DNA from: Candidatus Bacteroides intestinavium
Lineage (GTDB): Bacteria > Bacteroidota > Bacteroidia > Bacteroidales > Bacteroidaceae
NCBI GenBank assembly: GCA_019118325.1
Contig: DWZE01000129.1
Location: forward strand, 1-33,293
DNA length: 33,293 nucleotides
Direction: 5' to 3'
The translations under genes and the position numbers were made by a program. The notes below the pieces were generated by a model. The model was given only the letters and a program-made list of their open reading frames with translations, made no database searches and was not told the origin of the DNA. Each line of letters opens with the position of its first letter. The stretch's first letter is position 1. Below are positions 1 to 7,757 of the stretch, piece by piece.

Positions 1-92
1 TCGCCGATAAAGAAAAATACATACTTGGCCCGCTGGGCATAGGATGACACCGCCAGCAGGACGAAAAGCATAAGAAAGATTTGTCTCTTCAT
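1..92 (-). CDS. Alkaline phosphatase family protein, N-terminal fragment (cut by window edge)
   Basis: Only the first 30 codons are inside the window. They encode a hydrophobic signal peptide ending near SSYAQ, followed by AKYVFFFIGD. The string K-Y-V-F-F-F-I-G-D is the usual opening of the alkaline phosphatase superfamily fold, in which the Asp after Gly is a metal ligand. The protein is probably secreted to the periplasm and removes phosphate from monoesters. It lies downstream of two other phosphate-ester enzymes on the same strand, with its own promoter-like box at 155-162. The family assignment rests on about ten residues, so a related sulfatase or phosphodiesterase of the same fold cannot be excluded. 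Confidence 0.6.
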   Translation of the reverse strand, partial: MKRQIFLMLFVLLAVSSYAQRAKYVFFFIG

Positions 93-154
93 AATAACTA
101 CCATAATTTATTGTTAGGAGTGAAAATTAGCATCCACATCTGTCAAAACGCGAA

Positions 155-162
155 CAAAGGTA
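155..162 (-). promoter_or_regulatory. Bacteroidetes -7 box (TACCTTTG) for the alkaline phosphatase gene
   Basis: On the minus strand this is TACCTTTG, a full match to the Bacteroidetes -7 consensus TAnnTTTG. It is about 60 bases upstream of the ATG at 92. No good -33 TTTG was seen. The box overlaps the 3' side of the terminator hairpin at 158-180. Confidence 0.45.
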
Positions 163-180
163 GGCATTTTCGGCCTACCT
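158..180 (-). terminator. Intrinsic terminator of the PHP phosphodiesterase gene
   Basis: AGGTAGGC (158-165) pairs with GCCTACCT (173-180), an 8-bp stem with a 7-base loop. On the minus strand it is followed by TTTGTT. It starts 17 bases after the stop codon at 197. The descending arm and T run also make up the next gene's -7 box. Confidence 0.55.
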
Positions 181-196
181 CTGTCCCGTTTTTCCG

Positions 197-1324
197 TTAA
201 AACAATGTAACTTCCACGCCTTGGCCGTAGCCTGCCAACAGGTTGGTCACCGTATAGGAGACATTGCCTGCCCCGTCCTTGGGCACACTGACCACCACCG
301 ATGCCCCGGCGGGCAACACGATGGAAGCCGGATAACCTTGCGGTGCCTCTTTGGCCTGAAGGGTGAAGGGGACGTCGCAGGTGTTCTTCACCGTCAGGTA
401 GGCGTAGGCATCGGTCACATGATGGGCCGTCTCCACCTGCACGGCTGCCTGGAAGAATTCCTTCAAGTAGTCGGCCTTGCCCACCAGCGTGTCATAGAAC
501 CAGATGAGGGTGCGCCCGGCAAAGAGGGCTTCCTTGATGGCGGCTGCACTCTTCTCCTTGGCCATCACCAGCGTCAGGGGACGGTGGGAGGCGTAACGCT
601 TGTCATACAGGCGCTCGATAACGTCGTGCACATCGGTATTGGCCACGATGGTGAGGTTCTTCTCCTTGGCCCACTCCAGGGCTTTGGGATACCATTCAAA
701 CTCGTTGAACACCTCGATGCCGTTCAGCAAGCCTTCCTGCCAGAGCTGTTCGTGCAGGTCGTGCCACTTCACCTCCTTGACGTTCCAGCCCGGATGATTC
801 CAGAAGATGAACGCGCCCTGCTTCTTGGCCTCGCGCAGCGCATCGAGCACGTCGTCCTGCTGCAAGGCGTCCACGTCCTGCAGGAAGAGGGCGTTGAGAT
901 GGCCTGGAGGCATGGAGCGGGTGATTTCGGCCCCTTTTATCAAGACGATGTCGCGGCGGTCGGCCTCTTCCTCGGCGTTCTTGCAGGCCAGGTCGAGGTC
1001 ACCCTTCTGCACGCCTTCGCGGGCGGGCTGCCCCTCTACATGGTCGGTCAGGGCGATGGCATCCAAGCCCTCTTCCCACGCCTCGCGCACCCGCAACGAC
1101 GGCCACACGATACCGTCGGAGAAGATAGTGTGGATATGCAGGTCGCACTTCAGCAAGTCGTAACCGGCCACCTGCGGGAGGCGGATTTCCTTGCGCACTT
1201 TCACTCTCTCCTGCCCCATCTTCACGCGGTCGGGCAGGTCTTGGCCTTGCTGGGCGGACATGCCAGTCCAGCCGGCCGAGGCAGCAAGCAGCGTCGCTGC
1301 CAGGATGATGCTTTTGCTTCTCAT
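197..1324 (-). CDS. Secreted PHP-domain phosphodiesterase (Sb-PDE type)
   Basis: A 375-residue protein with an N-terminal signal peptide (cleavage near GMSAQ, about residue 24), so it acts in the periplasm. The PHP metal-binding motifs are present in order: DLHIHTIFSDG (61-71), ALTDHVEG (91-98), GAEITR with GHLNAL (131-146), NHPGW (176-180) and NTDVHD (229-234). These supply the His and Asp ligands of a multinuclear metal centre that hydrolyses phosphate esters. The C-terminal ~90 residues look like a small beta domain. Exported PHP proteins of this kind are usually called Sb-PDE-family phosphodiesterases; the real substrate is unknown. The gene follows the metallophosphoesterase by 25 bases and probably shares its transcript. 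Start is the ATG at 1324, in front of a good signal peptide. Confidence 0.85.
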   Translation of the reverse strand: MRSKSIILAATLLAASAGWTGMSAQQGQDLPDRVKMGQERVKVRKEIRLPQVAGYDLLKCDLHIHTIFSDGIVWPSLRVREAWEEGLDAIALTDHVEGQPAREGVQKGDLDLACKNAEEEADRRDIVLIKGAEITRSMPPGHLNALFLQDVDALQQDDVLDALREAKKQGAFIFWNHPGWNVKEVKWHDLHEQLWQEGLLNGIEVFNEFEWYPKALEWAKEKNLTIVANTDVHDVIERLYDKRYASHRPLTLVMAKEKSAAAIKEALFAGRTLIWFYDTLVGKADYLKEFFQAAVQVETAHHVTDAYAYLTVKNTCDVPFTLQAKEAPQGYPASIVLPAGASVVVSVPKDGAGNVSYTVTNLLAGYGQGVEVTLF

Positions 1325-1349
1325 TCTTATTTGAGGGTTTAATGATCAT

Positions 1350-2258
1350 TTACTTCTTCTCCACATCCCAACCGTAGTCCACGTATTCCCACGTGACGCG
1401 GTTGTTCTCGTCCACCTTGACCAGCAGGATGCCTTCCTCGGTCGTCAGGAAAGCGCCTTGCCACCAGTAGGCAGACACGGCACCGGCGGTGACGAACCAC
1501 AGGTCGCGTTCCTGAATCTGCTCGTAGATGTGCTGGTGTCCCTGGAGGACGAGTTGCGTGTTGTGCTCCTTCAGCAAATCTACCACGGCCTTGGTGTCGG
1601 CTATCATGTCCCAAGCCTTCATGCTGCCATCCACCACGGGATAGTAGAGCGAGAGCATGGGCACGTGGATGGACACGATGACGGGCGTCTCGCGGGCCAC
1701 GGTGTCCAGGTCGGCCTTCAGCCACTCCAGCTGCTCGGCACCCACGTTGTAGGGAGCGTCATCGCCCTGCGGATAGAGGGCGTTGAGGATGACGAAGTGC
1801 ACGCCTTTCTGGGTGAAGGACCGATAGGTGGGGCCGTAGTGCTTCTCGAACATCTTGAAGCCCAGCGTGTCCGGCTGGCCTTCGGAGCGGTAGAAGCGGT
1901 CGTGGTTGCCGATGGTGTAGTAGGCGGGCAACCCGGCTTCCTCCACCAGGCGGACAAAGCGGGCGTGCAGGGTGTCGGCTGTGGTTTCGGCCTCGCCCAG
2001 ATGGTCGGTGTCGGCGTTGTCGCCGCCAAACATCACGAACTCGGCACCGTTGTCCACGGCTGCCTTCAGGGCTTTGCGCAAGCCTTCGTTGCCGTTGCCC
2101 GCATTGTCCTTGTTCAGGTGCACGTCGGTCAGGTAGGCGAAGGTCAGTTTCGTGGCGGGTTGTGCGGATTGGTTTTCTTTTCCCGCCGTGCCGCAAGAGG
2201 CCAACAGGACGGTCAGGCAGCACAGGGCCGACCACTTCAGGAGATTTTTTCTTTTCAT
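1350..2258 (-). CDS. Metallophosphoesterase lipoprotein (calcineurin-like)
   Basis: A 302-residue protein with a lipobox LLASC (Cys22), so it is probably anchored in the outer or inner membrane facing the periplasm. Calcineurin-type metal motifs are clear: DVH (45-47), GGDNAD (78-83), GNHD (117-120), SIHVP (H197) and GHQH (239-242). It should hydrolyse phosphate monoesters or diesters, substrate unknown. I prefer the ATG at 2258 over an in-frame TTG six bases upstream, because MKRKNLL gives a normal lipoprotein signal. A -7 box lies at 2295-2302, so this gene and the PHP phosphodiesterase can be transcribed separately from susCD. It is probably part of a phosphate-ester scavenging locus; that role is inferred from the neighbours. 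Confidence 0.88.
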   Translation of the reverse strand: MKRKNLLKWSALCCLTVLLASCGTAGKENQSAQPATKLTFAYLTDVHLNKDNAGNGNEGLRKALKAAVDNGAEFVMFGGDNADTDHLGEAETTADTLHARFVRLVEEAGLPAYYTIGNHDRFYRSEGQPDTLGFKMFEKHYGPTYRSFTQKGVHFVILNALYPQGDDAPYNVGAEQLEWLKADLDTVARETPVIVSIHVPMLSLYYPVVDGSMKAWDMIADTKAVVDLLKEHNTQLVLQGHQHIYEQIQERDLWFVTAGAVSAYWWQGAFLTTEEGILLVKVDENNRVTWEYVDYGWDVEKK

Positions 2259-2294
2259 TGTCAAACTAATTAATATAAATCATTTTTTACACTG

Positions 2295-2302
2295 CAAATA
2301 TA
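2295..2302 (-). promoter_or_regulatory. Bacteroidetes -7 box (TATATTTG) for the metallophosphoesterase gene
   Basis: Minus-strand TATATTTG is a full TAnnTTTG match, 37 bases upstream of the ATG at 2258. The nearest unit of the 22-bp array (2347-2417) begins 44 bases upstream of it. The -33 element is not obvious. Confidence 0.5.
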
Positions 2303-2340
2303 ATCTTTTCCGCCTTATTATCAAGGGCTTTGCTCTGGCG

Positions 2341-2420
2341 AGGCGCTAAGCGTGCTTAGGTGCTCGCCTAAGCACGGGCGGAGGCTCGCCTAAGCACGGG
2401 CGCGGGCATGGGTAAGCAAA
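2341..2420. repeat. Four-unit 22-bp-phased array, CTAAGC-core variant (array D)
   Basis: TAAGC occurs at 2347, 2369, 2391 and 2413, spaced exactly 22 bases each. The two central units are nearly identical. Within it, CGTGCTTAGG (2351-2360) and CCTAAGCACG (2367-2376) form a perfect 10-bp inverted repeat with a 6-base loop. The block AAGCACGGGCGGAG (2370-2383) occurs in reverse complement at 19609-19622, inside the GATATC array B, which ties the two array types together. It lies between susD and the metallophosphoesterase promoter. Confidence 0.8.
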
Positions 2421-2441
2421 CGCCGGGACATACCCGCCCGA

Positions 2442-4241
2442 TCACTCCCAGCCGAAGAGTTGCGGACCCAGGTTGGGATTCAGTTCCATCTCGTGGTTCG
2501 GGATGGGACGGTAGTAGAACTTTGGTTCCTCGAACGTGCCCATGTCCTTGATGGTCAATATCACCCCGTGGTCTCCCTCGGTGAGGTAGACGGTTGCGTT
2601 CTGGTCGTCGATGGTGCCCGTGCGGTAGTAAGCCAGTTTCTTGCCCAGGGCGTTGGTCTCCTTGTCTTCCTCGGCGGGAATGTCCTCGCTGGAGGGGATG
2701 AGGTAGATGTCCTCAATGCCGTCGCCCGTCAGGTCAAACTTGCCCAGGCTGGGGAAATAGAGCCCTTCCGGCTCCTTCTCCAACAACTTGCCGGCGTGCC
2801 AGCGCATGAGGTCGTCGAAGCGGAATCCCTCGAACACCAGTTCGACGCGGCGTTCGCGACGGATTTCGAGCAGCGTGGATTCCACGCCGGGGAAGGCGGC
2901 CTGCATCACGGGGTCGACAGGCGGGTTCATCGTCAGATGGGGCATACCGGCGCGGTCGCGCAGCACGTTGATGGTCTCGTCCAGCACATCCTGCGTCAGT
3001 TCGCCCAGCTCGGCCTTGGCCTCGGCGTAGGTCAGCAGCACTTCGGCGTAACGGATGACGGGGAAGTCGATGCCCATGTAGTAGCTCTCGTCCTTGCTGT
3101 TGATGAATCCCTTGATCTGGTGGTAGCCGGAGAAGTTTTTGCTCAGCTCCTGCACGTAGATGCCGGCACCGGTGGCGTAGGTCCCGGTGTATATCAGCTC
3201 CCAGCCGGGATAGGCCAGCGTCTGGTAGATGCGAGGGTCACGGTTCTGAAACTCCTCGACGAATTGCTTGGTCTGGTAGCCCGGTTGCGAGGAGTAGTAC
3301 GAGCCGTCGGCCATCAGGTAGGCCTGCACCAAGTCTTTCGTGGGGCAAGGGATGTAGCTGCCAAACATGTAGGCCCAGAAGCCGTTCTCGGCAATGTCGT
3401 TCTCGTAGTAGCGGGCCTGGATCATCTCCGGGTTGGTGGTGAGGTCCTGGCTGTTGAACAGCGTATAGTAGTCCTCGTAGGGGTTGCCCGTGTTGTAGAT
3501 GGTAAATCCGCCCTCCTGCATGATTTGCAGGGCGGCATCGGCAGCCTTGCGCAGGAACTCGTCGGCCGTGGCTTGCAGGTTCAGTTCGGGATGATACTTG
3601 CGGTAAGTGCCTTCATAGAGGGCGTGGCGAGCCATCGTAGCCAGCACGATCCACTTGTCGATGGCACCCTTGGGCTGGCCGGTCTGCACGTTCTGGGCGG
3701 CAAACTCGTAGTCCTCGAAGATGTGCTGCACCACCACCTCGCGCTTGTCGCGGGCCTTGTAGAGGTCGGGGTCGTCGGTGGTCAGCACCTTGTCATACCA
3801 AGGCACGTCGGAGTAGGTCTTCACCTTGTCCATGTAGAAGGCGGCGCGGTAGTAGCGCGCCACGCCTTGGTAGTGGGCCAGCACTTCGGGCGTGACGTTG
3901 GCACGCTCGCAGTTGGCCAGGAAGAAGTTGATGTCGTAGAGGCGCTCCCAGTCCCACCCGGCGTCTATGGTGACGGAGGTGGGGTTGGGCGAGGCCATGA
4001 TGTTCTTGATGAGCACCATGTCGGTAGTGGCCTGGTCATCGGTGCCCTGGTCCGAATTGTAGCTGTAGCCCGGCGTGTTCATCAGGCCGTAGCAGTACAT
4101 CTGCAAGTCGCGTTCGGTATTGAAGTAGCTCTCCACACCGATTTCCGTGTGGGGCTGCCGGTCCATGAAGGAGTCGTTGCACGAAGTGCCCAGCAGCAAG
4201 GAGGCCGACAAGGCCACGAGGGTATGTATCTTTTGTCTCAT
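2442..4241 (-). CDS. SusD/RagB-family nutrient-binding outer-membrane lipoprotein
   Basis: A 599-residue lipoprotein (lipobox LGTSC, Cys21) of the SusD/RagB family. Recognisable family features are the N-terminal region with a conserved YCYGLMN-type helix, an Asp/Trp-rich middle, and the C-terminal RRERRVELVFEGFRFDDLMRW segment that is nearly invariant in these proteins. SusD-like proteins sit on the cell surface as a lid over the SusC barrel and capture the ligand. The gene starts 17 bases after the susC stop, so the two are co-transcribed. No glycoside hydrolase is adjacent; the next genes are phosphoesterases, which suggests a phosphorylated or phosphodiester-containing ligand rather than a plain glycan. 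That substrate suggestion is an inference. Confidence 0.95.
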   Translation of the reverse strand: MRQKIHTLVALSASLLLGTSCNDSFMDRQPHTEIGVESYFNTERDLQMYCYGLMNTPGYSYNSDQGTDDQATTDMVLIKNIMASPNPTSVTIDAGWDWERLYDINFFLANCERANVTPEVLAHYQGVARYYRAAFYMDKVKTYSDVPWYDKVLTTDDPDLYKARDKREVVVQHIFEDYEFAAQNVQTGQPKGAIDKWIVLATMARHALYEGTYRKYHPELNLQATADEFLRKAADAALQIMQEGGFTIYNTGNPYEDYYTLFNSQDLTTNPEMIQARYYENDIAENGFWAYMFGSYIPCPTKDLVQAYLMADGSYYSSQPGYQTKQFVEEFQNRDPRIYQTLAYPGWELIYTGTYATGAGIYVQELSKNFSGYHQIKGFINSKDESYYMGIDFPVIRYAEVLLTYAEAKAELGELTQDVLDETINVLRDRAGMPHLTMNPPVDPVMQAAFPGVESTLLEIRRERRVELVFEGFRFDDLMRWHAGKLLEKEPEGLYFPSLGKFDLTGDGIEDIYLIPSSEDIPAEEDKETNALGKKLAYYRTGTIDDQNATVYLTEGDHGVILTIKDMGTFEEPKFYYRPIPNHEMELNPNLGPQLFGWE

Positions 4242-4258
4242 AGTGTCTGTCCGTTGTT

Positions 4259-7200
4259 TTAGAATGTTACATTAAGTCCGAAGGAATACTGGCGGCTGAA
4301 GGGGTAGACGTAGCCGAAGGTGGATGTGTCCGTGATAGACTCAGGGTCAAAGAAGGGCTTCACGCCACTCCACTCAAAGAGATTGTCGGCACTGACGTAG
4401 AGGCGCACGCGGTTCAGACGGAACTTGCGCGTCCACTCTTGCGGCAGGGTGTAGCCGATGGTGATGTTCTTGATGCGCAGGTAGGAGGCGTTCAGCATGT
4501 AACCGGTCTGGGGGATGGCCAAGCCCATGGCTTGGTCGATGCGGGTACCCAGGTTCTTGTCGGCCAGCCAAGACTGGAGCACGGGGAACTTGGCGTTGAG
4601 GTTCTGGTTGGCCAGTCCGGCAGCGATGTAGGACTGCGAGTGCTTGGCCATCTCGACATCACTGTCCGTGGTGGGACGGTAGAAGTCGAAGGTGTGCACC
4701 TGTCCGCCGCTGTACGGCTGTTGGTAGAAGCCCCAGTAGAGGAAGCTCTGCGGATAGAAGTCACGCTTGCCGATGCCTTGCAGGAAGACGGCCACGTCAA
4801 ACCCGTTCCATTCGGCATTGAGGTTCAGGCCGAAGCGGAAGCGCGGGGCGGAGTTGCCGATGACGCTCAGGTCGCCGGGATTGTCCACCGTGGTGCCTTT
4901 GGTGATGCGGTGGTCGCCGTTCAGGTCCTTGTACTTGGGCCAGCCTTCCACGATTTCCAAGGCTCCCCAGGGGATGATTTCCGTCTGGTCCAGGGCGGCA
5001 ATCTCCTCGGCGTTCTGGAAGAAGCCGTCGCTCTGCAAGCCCCATATCTCGCCAATCTCCTGGCCTTCATAATACTGCGTCAGGTTCTTGGTGGGATTGT
5101 CGAACTTGGTAATCCACGTGCGGCTGTCGGAGAGGACGAAGCGGGCACCCCAGTTGAAGGGCTTGCCGGCCAAATGGAAGTTGTCCTGATAGCCGATGGA
5201 GAGTTCCCAGCCGCGCGTCTTCAGGTTGGCGGCATTCTCCTGCGGCTCTTCCTTGCCCAGCACGCCGGGCAGCTCGCGTCCCAGGGTCAGCATGCCCTTG
5301 GTGTCACGGCGGTAGAAGTCAAAGGTCATGGTCAGCTTGTTGCGCAGGAAGCCCAGGTCGATGCCGCCGTTGACGGTCTGCACCTGCTCCCACGTATAGT
5401 CGGACGACACAAGGCCGGGGGCGGTGACGGTCTGCTGCAACTCGCCGTCCACCAGGTAGCTGCCCAACTGCGAGCTCATGTAGGGGATGTAGCCGTATTC
5501 GCTCACCAGCTGGTTGCCCAGCGAGCCGTAGGACGCACGCAGCTTGAACTGCGAGAAGACATCGGCCGCGGCAGACTCCTTGAAGAAGGACTCGCTGTCC
5601 ACACGCCAGGCCACCGAACCCGAGGGGAAGAAGCCGAAGCGCTTGTTCTTGGGGAAGCGCGACGTGCCATCGTAACGACCGTTCATCTCGAAGATGTAGC
5701 GGTTGTCATACGAGTAGTTGGCACGGAAGAAGAGGCCGCGGATGGCCCAGTCCCGATAGGTTTGGTCGACATACTGCACGCCGGACGACAGGCCGATGGA
5801 GGGCAGGCTGCCGGAAATGATGTCATAACGGTCGGCCGTGAAGTTGTCCGAGCGGTTGTATTCCTGGTTGAAGCCGAGGATGGCCGTCACCTGGTGGCGC
5901 TCGCCGAAGAGCTTGTTGAAGGTGCCGTAGAGCTCAAGCACGGTGTAGAGGTCGTCCGTGCTGCCCTTGTAGGCACGGCTTTCGCCCTGCTCGCGGATGT
6001 CATCGGGACCATAGCCCAGGCTGTAGGGGGTCTTGTACCAGTCATATTCCTCGTGCCCCTTCATGAAGGTGAAGTTGGCGTTGATGACCAGCATCCGTTC
6101 CCAGAACTTCAGTTCGCCGGAAAAGGTGCTCTGCAAACGACCGTAAGTCGTTTTCTCCTCGCCGCCGTCCACCAACTGGGCCAAGGCCGTTCCCAATTCG
6201 CCGCTGGCCCACGTGCCATCGGGGTTGCGGTCCATGTCGTGGGGTTCCAGGTCGAAGAAGGAGGAGATATTGTAGTAACTGGGCTTCTTGCGCTCTGTCA
6301 CCACGTAGGAGGTGTTGTTGGAGAGCGTCAGCCAGTCCCACACGTCATAGCTGACCTTGCCGCGCATGCTGTAGCGGCGGTACTTGTCGTTCTTGGCGAT
6401 GCCGGAGAACAGGCCGTCCTCGTCGTCGAAGCCGCCGGACAGGTAGAAGCGGGTCTTCTCCGTGGCGCCGGACACGGACACCTGGTGCGTCTGGTTGAAG
6501 GTGCTGCGGTTCAGGTAGTAGCTGGTCCAGTCGCGGTTGCCCATATATTCCCACAAGCTCTCGTCCAGGGGGTTGAGGCGGACGGCCGGTGTCCCGTCGG
6601 GGTTGTCCGAACGTTGGCGCGCCCACTCCAGACGTTCGTCGCTGGTGACGTGGCCCGAGCTCCAGGGGGTGTTGAGCACGGCGATGTTTTTCAGCTTCAG
6701 GTAGATGTAGGGGTCGGAAGTCTTCTCGGTCAGCATCGACGGGCGTTTCCAGCCGAAGTTGTTGTTGTAACTGACCTGCACCCGGTCGCCCGAGCCTTGC
6801 TTGGTGGTGATGAGGATGACGCCGAAGGCGGCGCGCGCACCATAGATGGCGGCGGACGAAGCGTCCTTCAGCACGGACAGGCTCTCGATGTCCTCGGGGA
6901 GGAGGCGGTTCATCTCCTCGGCATCGGCGGCCACGCCGTCAATCAGGATGAGGGGGCTGCCGCCGTTGATGGAGGCCTCGCCGCGGATGTTGATGTTGGC
7001 GGCCTGGCCCGGCTCGCCGCTGGTGAAGTCGATGTTGAGGTTGGGAATCATGCCCTGCAAGCCGCGGGACAGGTCCGAGATGGGGCGTTTCTCCAGGTCC
7101 TTGGCGTTGATTTGGTCCACCGAGCCGGAGAGGTTCACCTTCTTCTGGATGCCGTATCCCACGACCACGACCTCGCCCAGCGTGGCGGCGTCTTCCTCGA

Positions 7201-7540
7201 GCACGACCTTCAGCTGGCGGCGGCCCGCCACGGAAACCTGCTGGGTACGGAAGCCCATGAAACTGATTTCGAGCACGGCATCGGCCGATACGGATACGGC
7301 AAAGTTGCCGTCAATGTCCGTGATGGCCCCGTTGCCCGTGGCCGGTTCGAGCACGGAGGCGCCCGGCAGGGGTTCGCCCGCGGCATCCACCACCTGACCC
7401 TTCACTTGAATTTTGGCGCGCACCTGGTCCACCGAGGCGGCAGGACGCTCATCGCCCGTGGCCCATGCGGGTGTGCCGACAGTCAGCAACCCCATGGACA
7501 GGCATAACACACATCTTACTAAATGGAATTTCCTTTTCAT
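4259..7540 (-). CDS. SusC/RagA-family TonB-dependent outer-membrane transporter
   Basis: A 1093-residue protein with a signal peptide (ending near GTPAWA), an N-terminal carboxypeptidase-like beta-sandwich (about residues 45-115, GQVVDAAGEPLPGASV), the EVVVVGYG segment typical of SusC proteins, a plug domain with the SVLKDASSAAIYGARAAFGV signature, and a 22-strand barrel ending in the aromatic-rich SFGLNVTF. Length is normal for the family. It forms the gated channel partner of the SusD protein encoded 17 bases downstream and imports ligand using TonB energy. No adjacent sigma/anti-sigma or hybrid two-component regulator is visible upstream; the next genes (ackA, pta) are unrelated. The ATG at 7540 gives a good signal peptide. 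Confidence 0.97.
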   Translation of the reverse strand: MKRKFHLVRCVLCLSMGLLTVGTPAWATGDERPAASVDQVRAKIQVKGQVVDAAGEPLPGASVLEPATGNGAITDIDGNFAVSVSADAVLEISFMGFRTQQVSVAGRRQLKVVLEEDAATLGEVVVVGYGIQKKVNLSGSVDQINAKDLEKRPISDLSRGLQGMIPNLNIDFTSGEPGQAANINIRGEASINGGSPLILIDGVAADAEEMNRLLPEDIESLSVLKDASSAAIYGARAAFGVILITTKQGSGDRVQVSYNNNFGWKRPSMLTEKTSDPYIYLKLKNIAVLNTPWSSGHVTSDERLEWARQRSDNPDGTPAVRLNPLDESLWEYMGNRDWTSYYLNRSTFNQTHQVSVSGATEKTRFYLSGGFDDEDGLFSGIAKNDKYRRYSMRGKVSYDVWDWLTLSNNTSYVVTERKKPSYYNISSFFDLEPHDMDRNPDGTWASGELGTALAQLVDGGEEKTTYGRLQSTFSGELKFWERMLVINANFTFMKGHEEYDWYKTPYSLGYGPDDIREQGESRAYKGSTDDLYTVLELYGTFNKLFGERHQVTAILGFNQEYNRSDNFTADRYDIISGSLPSIGLSSGVQYVDQTYRDWAIRGLFFRANYSYDNRYIFEMNGRYDGTSRFPKNKRFGFFPSGSVAWRVDSESFFKESAAADVFSQFKLRASYGSLGNQLVSEYGYIPYMSSQLGSYLVDGELQQTVTAPGLVSSDYTWEQVQTVNGGIDLGFLRNKLTMTFDFYRRDTKGMLTLGRELPGVLGKEEPQENAANLKTRGWELSIGYQDNFHLAGKPFNWGARFVLSDSRTWITKFDNPTKNLTQYYEGQEIGEIWGLQSDGFFQNAEEIAALDQTEIIPWGALEIVEGWPKYKDLNGDHRITKGTTVDNPGDLSVIGNSAPRFRFGLNLNAEWNGFDVAVFLQGIGKRDFYPQSFLYWGFYQQPYSGGQVHTFDFYRPTTDSDVEMAKHSQSYIAAGLANQNLNAKFPVLQSWLADKNLGTRIDQAMGLAIPQTGYMLNASYLRIKNITIGYTLPQEWTRKFRLNRVRLYVSADNLFEWSGVKPFFDPESITDTSTFGYVYPFSRQYSFGLNVTF

Positions 7541-7562
7541 ACTGCAAGCATTATTTCGGCTG

Positions 7563-7570
7563 CAAAGTAA
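7563..7570 (-). promoter_or_regulatory. Possible -7 box (TTACTTTG) upstream of susC
   Basis: Minus-strand TTACTTTG matches TAnnTTTG at all fixed positions except the second. It is 22 bases upstream of the susC ATG. It is the best candidate in the 217-base spacer, but weak. Confidence 0.3.
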
Positions 7571-7664
7571 GATGTTAACAGTTACATGGGGATTTCAGCA
7601 CATTTTCATTTCTTATAAGGGTCTGTTACGGTTCTGTTAAGCCTCCCCGCCGGGACCATAAGAA

Positions 7665-7724
7665 GAGGGGCTGCGCCCGTCCCGGCCCGGACAGTTCCGG
7701 CAACCGGGACAAGCACAGCCCCTC
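7665..7724 (-). terminator. Two-stem hairpin terminator downstream of ackA
   Basis: GAGGGGCTG (7665-7673) pairs with CAGCCCCTC (7716-7724), and an inner GTCCCGG (7679-7685) pairs with CCGGGAC (7704-7710). On the minus strand the stem is followed by TTCTTATG. It starts about 33 bases after the ackA stop. It is the only notable structure in the ackA-susC spacer. The T run is short, so termination may be partial. Confidence 0.5.
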
Positions 7725-7757
7725 GACGCGCTTGCTTCCTTATTATAATATAGGAGG

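Noticed and set aside
2460..4262. A 600-codon open frame opposite susD
   Set aside because: Antisense shadow with the same low-complexity Val/Gly/His composition; SusD on the other strand has clear family motifs.
4439..7507. A 1022-codon open frame on the plus strand opposite susC
   Set aside because: It is the antisense shadow of a GC-rich, well-recognised SusC gene; its translation is Val/Gly/His-rich and lacks domain features.
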